52,463 nt of DNA from Bacillota bacterium (GCA_030535235.1 JAUNCL010000016.1:1-52463); one strand, 5' to 3'; shown: positions 15,215-25,964, numbered from the stretch's first letter. Notes: generated by a model from the sequence alone, not told the origin. Made by a program: numbers and translations.

Positions 15215-16465
15215 ATGCCTTTACAGATAAGTGACCACGTTCGCGCCCTTGGCGCCCAGGCCCAGGCAGCCCTGACCGATCAGTTTGCCCGCATCGATGA
15301 AATTGCGGACTTCAACACGGAAAAAGTCCTTGCCGCCTTCCAGAGACACAAGGTGGCGGACACCTATTTTCAGGCCACCACCGGTTACGGCTATGATGAC
15401 CTGGGCCGGGAAAAGCTGGGGGAGATCTATGCGGATATTTTCTGCACGGAGGACGCCATGGTCCGCATCAACTTCGTCAACGGTACCCACGCCATCGCCT
15501 CGGCTCTCTACGGCGTCCTCCGTCCCGGCGACGTACTGGTGTCGGCTATCGGCGCTCCCTACGATACCCTTCTGGGGGTCATCGGCATCACCGGAGACGG
15601 CAACGGTTCTCTCCGTGAATTCGGCGTACAGTACCGCCAGGTGGACCTGACCCCCGAGGATACCCCCGATCTCCCCGGTATTGTTCAGGCAGTCCAGGAG
15701 GATCATGTGAAAGCCGTCCTTATCCAGCGCTCCCGGGGCTACGCCACCCGGGCCTCTCTGTCCGTGGAGAAGATTGCCGAAATTATCAAAGCCATTCGTT
15801 CTGTGAATCCCACGGTAAATATCCTGGTGGACAACTGCTATGGCGAATTCGTGGAGACCATCGAGCCCTCTCAGGTGGGAGCTGACCTCATCATGGGCTC
15901 CCTCATCAAGAATCCCGGCGGTGGTCTGGCTCCCATGGGCGGCTATGTGGCCGGCCGGCGGGATCTGGTGGAGAGCACCGCCATGCGCATGACCGTCCCC
16001 GGCATTGGCCGGGAATGCGGGGCCTCCCTGGGGAACAACCGCGCCCTGTATCAGGGCCTTTTCCTGGCCCCCCATGTGGTGGCCCAGGCCACGAAAACAG
16101 CCGTCTTTGCCGCCAAGGTCATGGAGATGCTGGGCTATCGCACCGACCCCCTCTCCAGCGATATCCGCCACGATATCATCCAGATGATCCACCTGGAAAA
16201 GCCGGAGGCGGTGGAGAAGTTCTGCAAGGGGATCCAGGCCGGCGCGCCGGTGGACTCCTTTGTGACCCCCGTTCCCTGGGCCATGCCCGGTTATGACTGC
16301 CCGGTGATCATGGCCGCCGGGGCCTTCATCCAGGGGGCCTCCATCGAGCTGTCTGCCGACGCCCCCATGCGCCCTCCCTACACTGTGTACATGCAGGGCG
16401 GTCTGACCTACGAATCCGGCAAGCTGGGCATTCTCCTGGCTGCCGACGAACTTTTGCGGAAATAA
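15215..16465 (+). CDS. PLP enzyme of the methionine gamma-lyase-like (aluminium resistance) family
   Basis: 416 residues of the family often annotated as methionine gamma-lyase family protein or YnbB. It has the fold-type I PLP layout: the glycine-rich cofactor loop region (NFVNGTHAIASAL), the Asp contacting the PLP ring in ILVDNCYGEF and the Schiff-base Lys in GSLIKNPGGG. The reaction is not established; a C-S or related lyase is likely. It lies 22 bp after the third peptidase gene and before ligA, an order seen in other Clostridia in my recollection. Start ATG 15215 has a weak ribosome site (AAAGGA). Confidence 0.88.
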   Translation: MPLQISDHVRALGAQAQAALTDQFARIDEIADFNTEKVLAAFQRHKVADTYFQATTGYGYDDLGREKLGEIYADIFCTEDAMVRINFVNGTHAIASALYGVLRPGDVLVSAIGAPYDTLLGVIGITGDGNGSLREFGVQYRQVDLTPEDTPDLPGIVQAVQEDHVKAVLIQRSRGYATRASLSVEKIAEIIKAIRSVNPTVNILVDNCYGEFVETIEPSQVGADLIMGSLIKNPGGGLAPMGGYVAGRRDLVESTAMRMTVPGIGRECGASLGNNRALYQGLFLAPHVVAQATKTAVFAAKVMEMLGYRTDPLSSDIRHDIIQMIHLEKPEAVEKFCKGIQAGAPVDSFVTPVPWAMPGYDCPVIMAAGAFIQGASIELSADAPMRPPYTVYMQGGLTYESGKLGILLAADELLRK

Positions 16466-16478
16466 TTCACTTGGATAA

Positions 16479-18509
<2,031 letters not shown>

Positions 18510-18520
18510 TGAGATTATGG

Positions 18521-18570
18521 AACGCAGGATATCCTTCCGAAAAGGGAAGATATCCTGCGTTTTCATATTT
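18521..18570 (+). terminator. terminator after ligA
   Basis: AACGCAGGATATC (18521-18533) pairs with GATATCCTGCGTT (18549-18561), with CTTCC/GGGAA extending the stem, followed by TTCATATTTT. Confidence 0.85.
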
Positions 18571-18576
18571 TGGGGG

Positions 18577-18628
18577 TTGACAACGCTGGAAAAAGGCATA
18601 TACTAAAGATGGTTGAACAATTATTCAA
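18577..18628 (+). promoter_or_regulatory. promoter and ArsR/SmtB-type operator
   Basis: TTGACA (18577-18582), 16 bp and TATACT (18599-18604). Just downstream is TTGAACAATTATTCAA (18613-18628), an inverted repeat with one mismatched pair, of the AT-rich TTGAA..TTCAA kind bound by SmtB/CadC repressors. Binding would block the start of the metal-resistance operon until the metal is bound. Confidence 0.75.
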
Positions 18629-18646
18629 TTATTTGGAGGTTTGAAT

Positions 18647-18973
18647 ATGCACGATCATACAGACAGAGAAACTCCCCTCTGGGAGGGCATGCCCGACGAG
18701 GGCCTGCTGATCGAGCTGGCCGAGCTGTACAAGGTCTTTGGCGACAGCACCCGCATCAAGATCCTCTATGCCCTCTTCGAGGAGGAGAAGGGGGTGGGGG
18801 AGATCGCCAATCAGCTTGGCATGACCATGTCGGCCATCTCCCATCAGCTCCGTATCCTGAAACAGGCCCGGCTGGTAAAATTCCGCCGGGAAGGGAAGAT
18901 GGTGTACTACGCACTGGCCGATGACCATGTCCGCACCATCTTCGCACAAGGTCTGGACCATATCTGCGAATAA
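18647..18973 (+). CDS. ArsR/SmtB-family zinc-type metal sensor
   Basis: 108 residues with the winged helix (GEIANQLGMTMSAISHQLRIL). The C-terminal helix carries the alpha-5 metal site exactly: Asp92-x-His94, ten residues, His105-x-x-Glu108 (DDH...HICE), as in SmtB and CzrA, which sense Zn and Co. The alpha-3 ELCVC-type cysteine site of CadC/ArsR is absent (KGVGEIAN), so cadmium/lead sensing through cysteines is unlikely. ATG 18647 follows GGAGGT; an upstream TTG at 18641 is too close to it. Controls the ATPase gene 21 bp downstream. Confidence 0.93.
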   Translation: MHDHTDRETPLWEGMPDEGLLIELAELYKVFGDSTRIKILYALFEEEKGVGEIANQLGMTMSAISHQLRILKQARLVKFRREGKMVYYALADDHVRTIFAQGLDHICE

Positions 18974-18994
18974 TACCAAAGGAGGCATGCAGCA

Positions 18995-20926
18995 ATGGCA
19001 CATCATCACGAACATGAACACGACCATGACCACGCTCCGTCCTTTGGCTGCGGATGCGGCTGTGGGGAACACGAAGAGAAGAATCCCCGCACCATGGTGA
19101 TCCGCATCGCCCTTTCCCTGGCTCTGCTCATTGGGTTCGGCTGTTTCCCGGTGGGTGGCCCGGTTCGCTTTGCCCTGTATCTGATCCCATATCTGATCGC
19201 CGGCTGGGACATTCTGAAAGAGGCGGGGGAGAACATCCTCCACGGCCAGGTTTTTGATGAAAATTTCCTGATGGCGTTGGCCACGGTAGGGGCCTTTGCC
19301 ATCGGTAAGTATCCCGAAGGCGTTTTCGTCATGATCTTCTATCAGATCGGTGAACTCTTCCAGGACCGGGCCGTGGAGAAGAGCCGTGCATCCATTTCCC
19401 AGCTCATGGATCTGTGCCCTGACTATGCCAACGTGGAGGACGAGGATGGTGCTTTGGTCCAGATCGATCCCAAGCTTCTGGCTCCCGGCGCGGTCATCGT
19501 GGTAAAGCCCGGGGAAAAAATTCCTCTGGACGGCGTGGTTATCTCCGGCGCATCTAGCCTGGATACCTCGTCCCTCACCGGTGAGTCCGCCCCCCGTGAC
19601 GTTGCCCTGGATGACGCCGTTCTGAGTGGTTGTATCAACCTCACCGGCCTTTTGAAGGTCAAGGTGACCAAGGCATACGGGGAATCCACCGTGGCCAAGA
19701 TCCTGGAGCTGGTGGAGAACTCCGCTTCCGGGAAAGCAAAAACAGAGCGGTTCATCACCCGGTTTGCCCGCTATTACACCCCTATCGTGGTGCTCTGCGC
19801 CCTGGCTCTGGCGGTCATCCCGCCCCTTTTCCTGGGCAGCTGGATCGTCTGGATCAACCGGGCGCTGCTTTTCCTGGTGGTTTCCTGTCCCTGTGCCCTG
19901 GTGATCTCCGTGCCTCTGACCTTCTTCAGCGGTATCGGCGGTGCTTCCTCCCGGGGCATCCTAATCAAGGGTTCCAATTACCTGGAAGCCCTGTCCCGCT
20001 GTGAGATCGTGGCCTTTGATAAGACCGGTACTCTGACCGAGGGAACGTTCCATGTATCTTCTCTCCACCCTGCGCGCGGAGTGGAGGAGGAGGAACTCCT
20101 GGCCAAAGCTGCGGCCGCAGAGTGCTACAGTGATCACCCCATCGCCCAGTCCCTGCGCAAAGCTTTGGGAAAGGACATCGACCGGAACATGGTGACCGAT
20201 ACGGAGGTGCTGGCCGGCATGGGCGTTCGGGCTGTGGTGGACGGAAAGACGGTCTATGCCGGAAACCATCGTCTCATGGACGAGTTGGTAGTCCGTACGG
20301 AGGACAACGCCGCCGTTGGCACTCTGGTCTATGCCGTGGAGGAGGACAGATATTTGGGGTGCATCGTCATTTCTGACCAGTGCAAAGCGGACGCGCCCCA
20401 GGCGGTATCCGGCCTGAAGGGCCTGGGTGTCAAAATCACTGCCATGCTCACCGGCGACAGCGAATCTTCGGCCCGGGAAGTGGCCTCTGCGCTGGGGCTG
20501 GACCAGGTGTACAGTTCCCTCCTGCCGGATCAGAAGGTGACCTGCATGGAGTCCCTGCTGAAGAAGAAAGGGGAGAAGGGAACTCTGGCCTACGTGGGAG
20601 ACGGCATCAACGACGCGCCTGTTCTGACCTTGGCGGATGTGGGCATCGCCATGGGTGCTCTGGGCTCCGACGCTGCCATTGAGGCTGCGGATGTGGTTCT
20701 CATGGACGACAAGCCCTCCGCCCTGTGCACTGCCATCCGAATCGCCCGGAAAACCATGGGGATCGTACGGCAAAACATTGTGTTTTCCATCGGAATCAAA
20801 GTCCTGGTGATGGTCCTGGGCGCCCTCGGCATGGCCAACATGTGGGCGGCTGTTCTGGCTGATGTGGGTGTCTGCGTGGTCTGCGTCCTGAACGGCATGC
20901 GTGCTTTGGGTGTGAAACATCTGTAA
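18995..20926 (+). CDS. P1B-type Zn/Cd-exporting ATPase
   Basis: 643 residues. Pumps Zn(II)/Cd(II) out of the cell. In place of the usual HMA domain the N-terminus is a short metal-binding tail, rich in His (HHHEHEHDHDH) then Cys (CGCGCG). Then come membrane helices, the actuator TGES (195-198), the ion channel CPC (298-300), phosphorylated Asp342 in DKTGTLT, and the GDGINDAP hinge; eight membrane helices are expected. The CPC motif plus the Zn-type sensor upstream point to ZntA/CadA-like specificity. Cotranscribed with the sensor gene and ended by a terminator. Confidence 0.94.
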   Translation: MAHHHEHEHDHDHAPSFGCGCGCGEHEEKNPRTMVIRIALSLALLIGFGCFPVGGPVRFALYLIPYLIAGWDILKEAGENILHGQVFDENFLMALATVGAFAIGKYPEGVFVMIFYQIGELFQDRAVEKSRASISQLMDLCPDYANVEDEDGALVQIDPKLLAPGAVIVVKPGEKIPLDGVVISGASSLDTSSLTGESAPRDVALDDAVLSGCINLTGLLKVKVTKAYGESTVAKILELVENSASGKAKTERFITRFARYYTPIVVLCALALAVIPPLFLGSWIVWINRALLFLVVSCPCALVISVPLTFFSGIGGASSRGILIKGSNYLEALSRCEIVAFDKTGTLTEGTFHVSSLHPARGVEEEELLAKAAAAECYSDHPIAQSLRKALGKDIDRNMVTDTEVLAGMGVRAVVDGKTVYAGNHRLMDELVVRTEDNAAVGTLVYAVEEDRYLGCIVISDQCKADAPQAVSGLKGLGVKITAMLTGDSESSAREVASALGLDQVYSSLLPDQKVTCMESLLKKKGEKGTLAYVGDGINDAPVLTLADVGIAMGALGSDAAIEAADVVLMDDKPSALCTAIRIARKTMGIVRQNIVFSIGIKVLVMVLGALGMANMWAAVLADVGVCVVCVLNGMRALGVKHL

Positions 20927-20933
20927 GATAAAC

Positions 20934-20976
20934 CGATCCCACCGATAGGGAATATGACCTGTCGGTGGGATCGATT
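20934..20976. terminator. terminator between the ATPase and xer genes
   Basis: CGATCCCACCGA (20934-20945) pairs with TCGGTGGGATCG (20962-20973). The flanking genes converge, and either strand could use it, though U-runs are modest. Confidence 0.65.
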
Positions 20977-20982
20977 TACTCT

Positions 20983-21975
20983 TTACTCTTTGGGTTCTTC
21001 CTGTTTTTTGACCTTGGCCAAGGGATTGGCGTCCACTGCCATTTTCATGTTGGCGTCAGAAATATGGGTGTAGATCTGGGTAGTTCCCAGGTTTTCATGG
21101 CCTAAAACATCCTGCAGGGTTCGGATATCTACGCCGTTGTTCAGCATCAGGGTCGCCGCAGTGTGGCGGAGCTTATGGGGGGAATAGCTTGGGTCCAATC
21201 CGGCCTGAGTCACCGCCTTTTGGACGATATTTTCCACCGCCCGGGTAGTCAGCCGGGTTTTGTTCCGGGACACAAAGAGGGCGTCCTTGTGGCGGGGATC
21301 GTCCTTGGGCTGGGGGCGAATCGCCAGGTATTCCGCCAGCGCACTCAGACAGGCTTCATTTAAGTAGAGCTGCCGCTCCTTATTGCCTTTGCCCAGCACC
21401 CGAAGGGTGTCATCCCGAACGTTCTGCACATTGAGCCCCACCAGTTCGCCCACCCGGAGACCGCAGTTGAGAAACAGCGTCAGGATGCAGTAGTCCCGGA
21501 TCTCATTGGGACCGGAGACTGCCTCCAATAGTCGGAGACTTTCCGACAGGGACAGATAGCGCGGCAGTGCTTTGCGAAGCTTTGGGTTATTTAATGCCTG
21601 GGTTGGGTCGGTTTCCAGCTGACGGGCGTGCACGCAGAGATAATTGAAAAAGGAACGGATGGCGGCGCACTTTCTGGCCCTGGTGGAGGATTCCGCTTTA
21701 CCGGCCTGGGCGCCGCCGGACAGGTATGTGAGAAAACCGTAGATCTCAGACAACTGGGTCTGCGCGACAAAGTCCAGGTCAACGTCCAGAATGGAGATCT
21801 CCTGGAAGGGCGTCTGGGCCAGGCTGGGATCCCGGTGTAGCTTCAGATAGCGAAAGAATGCCCGCAGATCCAGGAAGTATTCGTCCACGGTCTTTGCCGA
21901 GTGGGATAGAATGGATTCGTGGTAATTGAGAAACTCCTGTAAGATGGGAGGAGCTTCCAGCCAATAATCAGCCAT
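20983..21975 (-). CDS. XerC/XerD-type tyrosine recombinase
   Basis: 330 residues. The N-terminal core-binding domain (about 8-120) and catalytic domain follow the Xer pattern: Arg174 (GLRVGEL), Lys197 (GKGNKER), His267 and Arg270 (HKLRH), His293 (LGHENL) and Tyr302 (IYTHI). Xer proteins resolve chromosome dimers at dif. The order xer, SpoIIM-like gene resembles the spoIIM-fur-xerD region of Bacillus, favouring a chromosomal Xer over a mobile one. I prefer ATG 21975 (AAAGGA upstream); ATG 22005 would add ten residues and has no ribosome site. A dif-like site lies 34 bp upstream of this start. Confidence 0.9.
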   Translation of the reverse strand: MADYWLEAPPILQEFLNYHESILSHSAKTVDEYFLDLRAFFRYLKLHRDPSLAQTPFQEISILDVDLDFVAQTQLSEIYGFLTYLSGGAQAGKAESSTRARKCAAIRSFFNYLCVHARQLETDPTQALNNPKLRKALPRYLSLSESLRLLEAVSGPNEIRDYCILTLFLNCGLRVGELVGLNVQNVRDDTLRVLGKGNKERQLYLNEACLSALAEYLAIRPQPKDDPRHKDALFVSRNKTRLTTRAVENIVQKAVTQAGLDPSYSPHKLRHTAATLMLNNGVDIRTLQDVLGHENLGTTQIYTHISDANMKMAVDANPLAKVKKQEEPKE

Positions 21976-22008
21976 AGGAGGGAGGTCCTTTCTATTCTTG
22001 CGCATTCA

Positions 22009-22036
22009 ACTTCGCAAAATCTACATTATGCGAAGT
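22009..22036. repeat. dif-like Xer recombination site
   Basis: 28 bp that divide as 11-6-11: ACTTCGCAAAA, TCTACA, TTATGCGAAGT. The arms are inverted copies (10 of 11). Against the Firmicutes dif consensus as I remember it (ACTTCCTAKAA and TTATGTAAACT) each arm agrees at 8 of 11 positions. It lies between the xer start and the terminator of the upstream gene. Either a lineage-specific dif or a private site of the adjacent recombinase; the palindrome could also be an operator for xer. Confidence 0.5.
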
Positions 22037-22054
22037 TAACGGAAGGAAAAGCAG

Positions 22055-22072
22055 GCTCCCCTTCCGGGGAGC
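22055..22072 (-). terminator. terminator after the SpoIIM-like gene
   Basis: Perfect 7-bp stem GCTCCCC/GGGGAGC with a four-base loop (22055-22072), followed on the minus strand by a CTGCTTTTCC stretch. It separates xer from the queA-spoIIM run. Confidence 0.65.
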
Positions 22073-22135
22073 GCATCATAATATTTTCTCTGATTATACT
22101 TGATTTTCTGCACATGCGCAAGCCCCAAATCTTTT

Positions 22136-22729
22136 TTATGTGCCCACGGACAGCGTCTGGAGGAAAAAGTGCAGCACCGGCGGGACCACGGTGTTGTTCA
22201 GGAAAACGCACAGAGCCAGCGCAGGCACGCACAGCAGCAGCCGCAGCGGAAAAGCTTTGGCTGCTTTGTCCGATCCCGTTTTTTTCAATAAGCATGCTGT
22301 GCCCAGGACGAACATCACCGGGATGGTCAGAATGCAGGTCGGACCAAAAAGCAGGCCCGCCCACAGCATCCCCTGAGCCCCGCTCCCGGCGGCAAAGGCG
22401 ATGATCCCATAGGACAGCAGGAACCCCCGCAGAAAAAACAGCGCCGTCATGGTCAGCCCGACAAGAGGCAGAAAACTCAACGCAATCACGGCAGCGGGCC
22501 AACGAAAGATCACCCAGAGCTCACGCCACAGCGCCGGTGTCACCGCTTCCCTGGCCTGGGCCTGGAGAAACTCCAGGACGTAGGGCTCCGCAGAGAGTTT
22601 TCCTTCCGCCAGGCCTCCCAGAACTGCGCCGCAGAGAAATCCAACTGAGATCATCAGCAGGATGGCGTCCCTTTGCTTCTGTTCCTCCGGCTTGGTTTTT
22701 GCCAAATCCCTTTTCTTGGTGTTCTTCAT
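22136..22729 (-). CDS. SpoIIM-like membrane protein
   Basis: 197 residues with about five membrane helices after a charged, lysine-rich N-terminus. The segment LFFLRGFLLSYGIIAFAAG is the signature of the SpoIIM family (stage II sporulation M), and the N-terminal helix followed by an extracellular loop also fits. In spore formers SpoIIM, with SpoIID and SpoIIP, removes septal peptidoglycan for engulfment. Position next to a Xer gene matches the spoIIM-xerD neighbourhood in Bacillus. Family resemblance is moderate; I would not exclude another SpoIIM-superfamily role. Confidence 0.75.
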   Translation of the reverse strand: MKNTKKRDLAKTKPEEQKQRDAILLMISVGFLCGAVLGGLAEGKLSAEPYVLEFLQAQAREAVTPALWRELWVIFRWPAAVIALSFLPLVGLTMTALFFLRGFLLSYGIIAFAAGSGAQGMLWAGLLFGPTCILTIPVMFVLGTACLLKKTGSDKAAKAFPLRLLLCVPALALCVFLNNTVVPPVLHFFLQTLSVGT

Positions 22730-22738
22730 AGCCCGAAC

Positions 22739-23164
22739 TCATTTCTTCCGCTTGTTCCTGCGCTTCTTTTTGCCAAAGAGTCCCGCCAGACAGCCGCCAG
22801 CCAGGAGCGTCAGCAGGGTTCCGGCGAACTGCCCGTGAAAGGCGATCTCCTCCCGGTACCCACAGCAGATCATCAAGACCACCAGACAGAGAACCCCGCC
22901 GGTCGCCGCTCCGCTGATCATGGGTGGAAGGCTCCCCTTCTGTATGCTGCATCGAGCGCCTGCAAAAGCAGCCAGACCGGCACAGGCTGACAGGAGAAAG
23001 CTTGGGCTCCCAGCCGGCAGAATGCCCCCGGAAATCAGTCCCGCGAACAGAAGAAGGAGCAGCAGGATCAGAGCCAGAGCAACGCCGGAGCCGAACAGGA
23101 CGGAGAGGACCGCACCTGTCGGTTTCCCGGTTGTCTTTGTGGTTTCCTCTCGCTTTTTACGCAA
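22739..23164 (-). CDS. TIGR04086-family membrane protein
   Basis: 141 residues: basic N-terminus, four membrane helices (VLFGSGVALALILLLLLLF first), and a very basic tail KKKRRNKRKK. Size, topology and position beside yajC match the TIGR04086 (YrzE-like) proteins of spore formers, whose function is unknown. It begins after a hairpin that separates it from yajC and ends 9 bp before the SpoIIM-like gene. Confidence 0.7.
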   Translation of the reverse strand: MRKKREETTKTTGKPTGAVLSVLFGSGVALALILLLLLLFAGLISGGILPAGSPSFLLSACAGLAAFAGARCSIQKGSLPPMISGAATGGVLCLVVLMICCGYREEIAFHGQFAGTLLTLLAGGCLAGLFGKKKRRNKRKK

Positions 23165-23222
23165 AAAAATCCCTCCCCATAGAAAATCTCTGATGGATTC
23201 TATGAGAGAGGGAATTTTTCTA
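23165..23222 (-). terminator. terminator after yajC
   Basis: On the minus strand TCCCTC..CATAGAA pairs with TTCTATG..GAGGGA around a central loop, then a run of seven T. It lies between yajC and the TIGR04086 gene. Confidence 0.75.
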
Positions 23223-23235
23223 TGCCGACCTCGTG

Positions 23236-23517
23236 TTACTGCTGGGTCTGGTCGATGGCGACGCCCTTGTTCATGATAGCCCAGTGGGCATACTCCAGAC
23301 GAACGCGATCTGCGCCGGTCTCGATCACAATGGTCTTGTCCTTCACTGCGCAGACGTTGCCGACAATACCGTCGATCATGGTAACGGCATCACCGGGGGC
23401 CAGAGACTTCTTCATGTCTTCCTGCTCTTTTTTGCGCTTCTTGTCGGGACGCATCTTCAGGAAGTAGAAGATCACAATATAGAAAACAATTAACGCAAGT
23501 AAGATTCCAATTTCCAT
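23236..23517 (-). CDS. yajC: preprotein translocase accessory subunit YajC
   Basis: 93 residues: one N-terminal membrane helix (IGILLALIVFYIVIFYFL), then MRPDKKRKKEQEDMKKSL and a small beta domain (GDAVTMIDGIVGNVCAVKD). YajC binds SecDF and assists Sec protein export. Neighbouring tgt and queA upstream is the common bacterial order. Own promoter at 23557-23585. Confidence 0.93.
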   Translation of the reverse strand: MEIGILLALIVFYIVIFYFLKMRPDKKRKKEQEDMKKSLAPGDAVTMIDGIVGNVCAVKDKTIVIETGADRVRLEYAHWAIMNKGVAIDQTQQ

Positions 23518-23556
23518 GGCTGGTTCCTCCGCTGATTATGATAAGAGCTAAAGTTT

Positions 23557-23585
23557 ATTATAAAAGAGAATTCGCCGTTTGACAA
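23557..23585 (-). promoter_or_regulatory. promoter of yajC
   Basis: On the minus strand TTGTCA (23580-23585), 17 bp and TATAAT (23557-23562). yajC can thus be expressed apart from queA-tgt. Confidence 0.7.
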
Positions 23586-23617
23586 GTATTTTTTTGTGAT
23601 TGCACCTATTTTATCTG

Positions 23618-24748
23618 TTAAATCTTCGCAGACAGCTTTTCAGTGTATTCCCGGCGGAATTCCTCAAAAGAGTCTTCGTCCAAAGCCTGACGAATGCGGG
23701 CCATCAGCGTGTTGTAGAAGTGCAGATTATGAAGGACTGCCAGCCGCATGGCCAGCATCTCCCCTGCCACGAACAGGTGGCGCAGATAGGCCCGGGAGAA
23801 GGACCGGCACACCGGGCAGTCACAGGTGGGGTCAATGGGACGGGCGTCATTTTTGTACTTCTCGTTTTTGATGTTCAGGGCGCCCTCCCAGGTGTAGAGT
23901 TTTCCGTGGCGGGCATTTCGGGCCGGCAGCACGCAGTCGAACATGTCCACCCCCCGGGCAACGGCCTCAATGATATTGGCAGGGGTACCCACGCCCATCA
24001 GGTAGCGGGGTTTGTCCTTGGGCATGTAAGGCTCAACCGCTTCGATGATCTCATACATGGTCTCGGCGGGCTCCCCCACAGCCAGACCGCCGATGGCGTA
24101 GCCGTCACAGTCGATCTTCGCGGTCTCCTTCATGTGCCAGACCCGCAGGTCCGGGAAGGTCCCCCCCTGGTTGATGCCGAACAGCATCTGCCGGGGGTTG
24201 ACGGTGTCGGGCAGCCCATTCAGGCGGTCATGCTCCACTTTGCACCGCTCCAACCAGCGCAGGGTGCGCTCACAGGACTGCTTCACATACTCGTAAGGCG
24301 AGGGATTTTCCACGCACTCGTCAAAGGCCATGGCGATGTCGGAGCCCAGGTTGGCCTGGATCTGCATGCTCTCCTCCGGTCCCATAAAAATCTTTCGACC
24401 GTCAATATGGGAGGCAAAGGTGACTCCCTCCTCCTTGATCTTCCGCAAGCCGGACAAGGAAAAGACCTGGAAGCCGCCGCTGTCGGTAAGGATGGGGCCA
24501 TCCCAGTCCATGAACTTGTGCAGGCCGCCCATCTCCTTCACCAGCTTGTCGCCGGGGCGAAGATGGAGGTGATAGGTGTTGGACAGCTCAATCTGACAGC
24601 CCACCTCTTTCAAGTCATGGGCAGACACCGCACCCTTGATGGCCCCCTGGGTGCCTACATTCATAAAGGCGGGCGTCTGGGCCGTTCCGTGGGCGCAGGT
24701 GAGTTCTCCCCGGCGGGCACAGCCTTCGGTTTTCAGCAGTTTAAACAC
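23618..24748 (-). CDS. tgt: tRNA-guanine transglycosylase
   Basis: 376 residues. Exchanges guanine-34 for preQ1 in tRNAs with GUN anticodons. Signatures: the Asp in LTDSGGFQVFSL, the catalytic Asp in FDECVENP-type segment with nucleophile region further on (GVGTPANI, DCVLPAR), and the zinc ligands CDCPVCRSFSR..H at the C-terminus. Start is GTG 24748 (VFKLLKTEG), preceded by GGAGGAA; longer starts read into queA. Lies 13 bp after queA. Confidence 0.95.
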   Translation of the reverse strand: MFKLLKTEGCARRGELTCAHGTAQTPAFMNVGTQGAIKGAVSAHDLKEVGCQIELSNTYHLHLRPGDKLVKEMGGLHKFMDWDGPILTDSGGFQVFSLSGLRKIKEEGVTFASHIDGRKIFMGPEESMQIQANLGSDIAMAFDECVENPSPYEYVKQSCERTLRWLERCKVEHDRLNGLPDTVNPRQMLFGINQGGTFPDLRVWHMKETAKIDCDGYAIGGLAVGEPAETMYEIIEAVEPYMPKDKPRYLMGVGTPANIIEAVARGVDMFDCVLPARNARHGKLYTWEGALNIKNEKYKNDARPIDPTCDCPVCRSFSRAYLRHLFVAGEMLAMRLAVLHNLHFYNTLMARIRQALDEDSFEEFRREYTEKLSAKI

Positions 24749-24761
24749 AGTGGTTCCTCCT

Positions 24762-25787
24762 TTAATAAATGAACATGGCATCTCCAAAGGAGAAAAAGCG
24801 ATACCGCTCCCGAACGGCTTCCTCGTAAGCAGCCAGAACATGCTCCCGACCGGCCAGGGCCGAGATCAGCATGATGAGGGTAGACTCCGGCAGATGGAAG
24901 TTGGTGACCAGGCAGTCCAGCACCTTGAACCGGTACCCAGGGTAGATGAAGATATTGGTCCAACCGGCGCACTCTTTCAGAAGGCCGTCCTCCCCTGCCC
25001 AGCTCTCGATGGTCCGGCAGGAGGTGGTGCCCACGCAGATGACCCGGCCCCCTTCCCGCTTGGTGCGGTTGATGGTCTCGGCGGTCTCGGCGGGGATGGT
25101 GCAGTATTCGCTGTGCATCTCGTGGTCGCTGATGTCCTCTGCCTTGACCGGGCGAAAGGTCCCCAGGCCCACGTGGAGGGTCACGTAGCAGACCCGCACT
25201 CCCATCTCCTGAATCTTCTCCAGCAGTTCCTTGGTAAAGTGAAGTCCGGCAGTGGGGGCGGCGGCGGAGCCCACCTCCTTGGAGTAGACGGTCTGATACC
25301 GCTCAGAATCCTGAAGCTCCTCCTTGATATAGGGCGGCAGGGGCATTTTACCCAGCCGCTCCAGGACTTCCAGGAAAATGCCCTCGTAGTGAAAGCGGAC
25401 CAGGCGGTTTCCGTTGTCCAGCACCTGGGTGATCTCGGCGGTCAGCTGGCCCTCGCCAAAGGACAGCCGGGTCCCTGTGCGGAGCTTTTTGCCCGGTCGG
25501 ACCAGGCACTCCCAGGTCTTCTCTCCCCTGTCGATGAGGAGCATGACCTCGCAGGCGCCGCCGCCGGGCTCCCGCTTCCCGATGAGACGGGCGGGCAGGA
25601 CCCGGGAGTTGTTCAGCACCAGGCAGTCTCCAGGGCGGAGGAAGCCGGGCAGGTCATAAAAATGGTGATGTTGGGTCTCCCCTGTCTCCTTGTTCAGGGT
25701 CAGCAAGCGGGAGGCGTCCCGCTGCTCGATGGGAGTCTGAGCAATGAGCTCAGGGGGCAAATCATAGTAAAAATCAGAAGTTTTGAT
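24762..25787 (-). CDS. queA: S-adenosylmethionine:tRNA ribosyltransferase-isomerase, probable AUC start
   Basis: 341 residues if begun at codon ATC (25785-25787). Moves the ribosyl part of SAM to preQ1 in tRNA, the step after Tgt in queuosine synthesis. Family signatures: [38 protein letters not shown] and [11 protein letters not shown]. The family N-terminus [11 protein letters not shown] is present here as (ATC)[10 protein letters not shown]; the frame has a TAA seven codons before and no ATG, GTG, TTG or CTG between. The only ordinary start is TTG 25760, which would remove nine conserved residues. A GAGG ribosome site is about ten bases before the ATC. Length then equals that of Bacillus QueA (342). 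Confidence 0.9.
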   Translation of the reverse strand: MKTSDFYYDLPPELIAQTPIEQRDASRLLTLNKETGETQHHHFYDLPGFLRPGDCLVLNNSRVLPARLIGKREPGGGACEVMLLIDRGEKTWECLVRPGKKLRTGTRLSFGEGQLTAEITQVLDNGNRLVRFHYEGIFLEVLERLGKMPLPPYIKEELQDSERYQTVYSKEVGSAAAPTAGLHFTKELLEKIQEMGVRVCYVTLHVGLGTFRPVKAEDISDHEMHSEYCTIPAETAETINRTKREGGRVICVGTTSCRTIESWAGEDGLLKECAGWTNIFIYPGYRFKVLDCLVTNFHLPESTLIMLISALAGREHVLAAYEEAVRERYRFFSFGDAMFIY

Positions 25788-25964
25788 AGAGATCCATCCT
25801 CTTTGTTATAGTTTCAATCCTTTGCCGGATCGGACTGTGCGCAGGAACGTCTGTGGCGCATAGTATGGAGTGGAAACCACAGCGCCGGCGGGAGGAATGA
25901 CAAAACCGGCAAAAATCCCTTTCCTTTACGAAATAATTTCTCCTGGAAAGGCGGATTTGCACGA

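Noticed and set aside
22005-22040. loxP-type site (AACTTCG arms)
   Set aside because: The outer arm AACTTCG does recall loxP, but the 11-6-11 dif layout and the Xer-type neighbour explain it better; the arms are shorter than in loxP.
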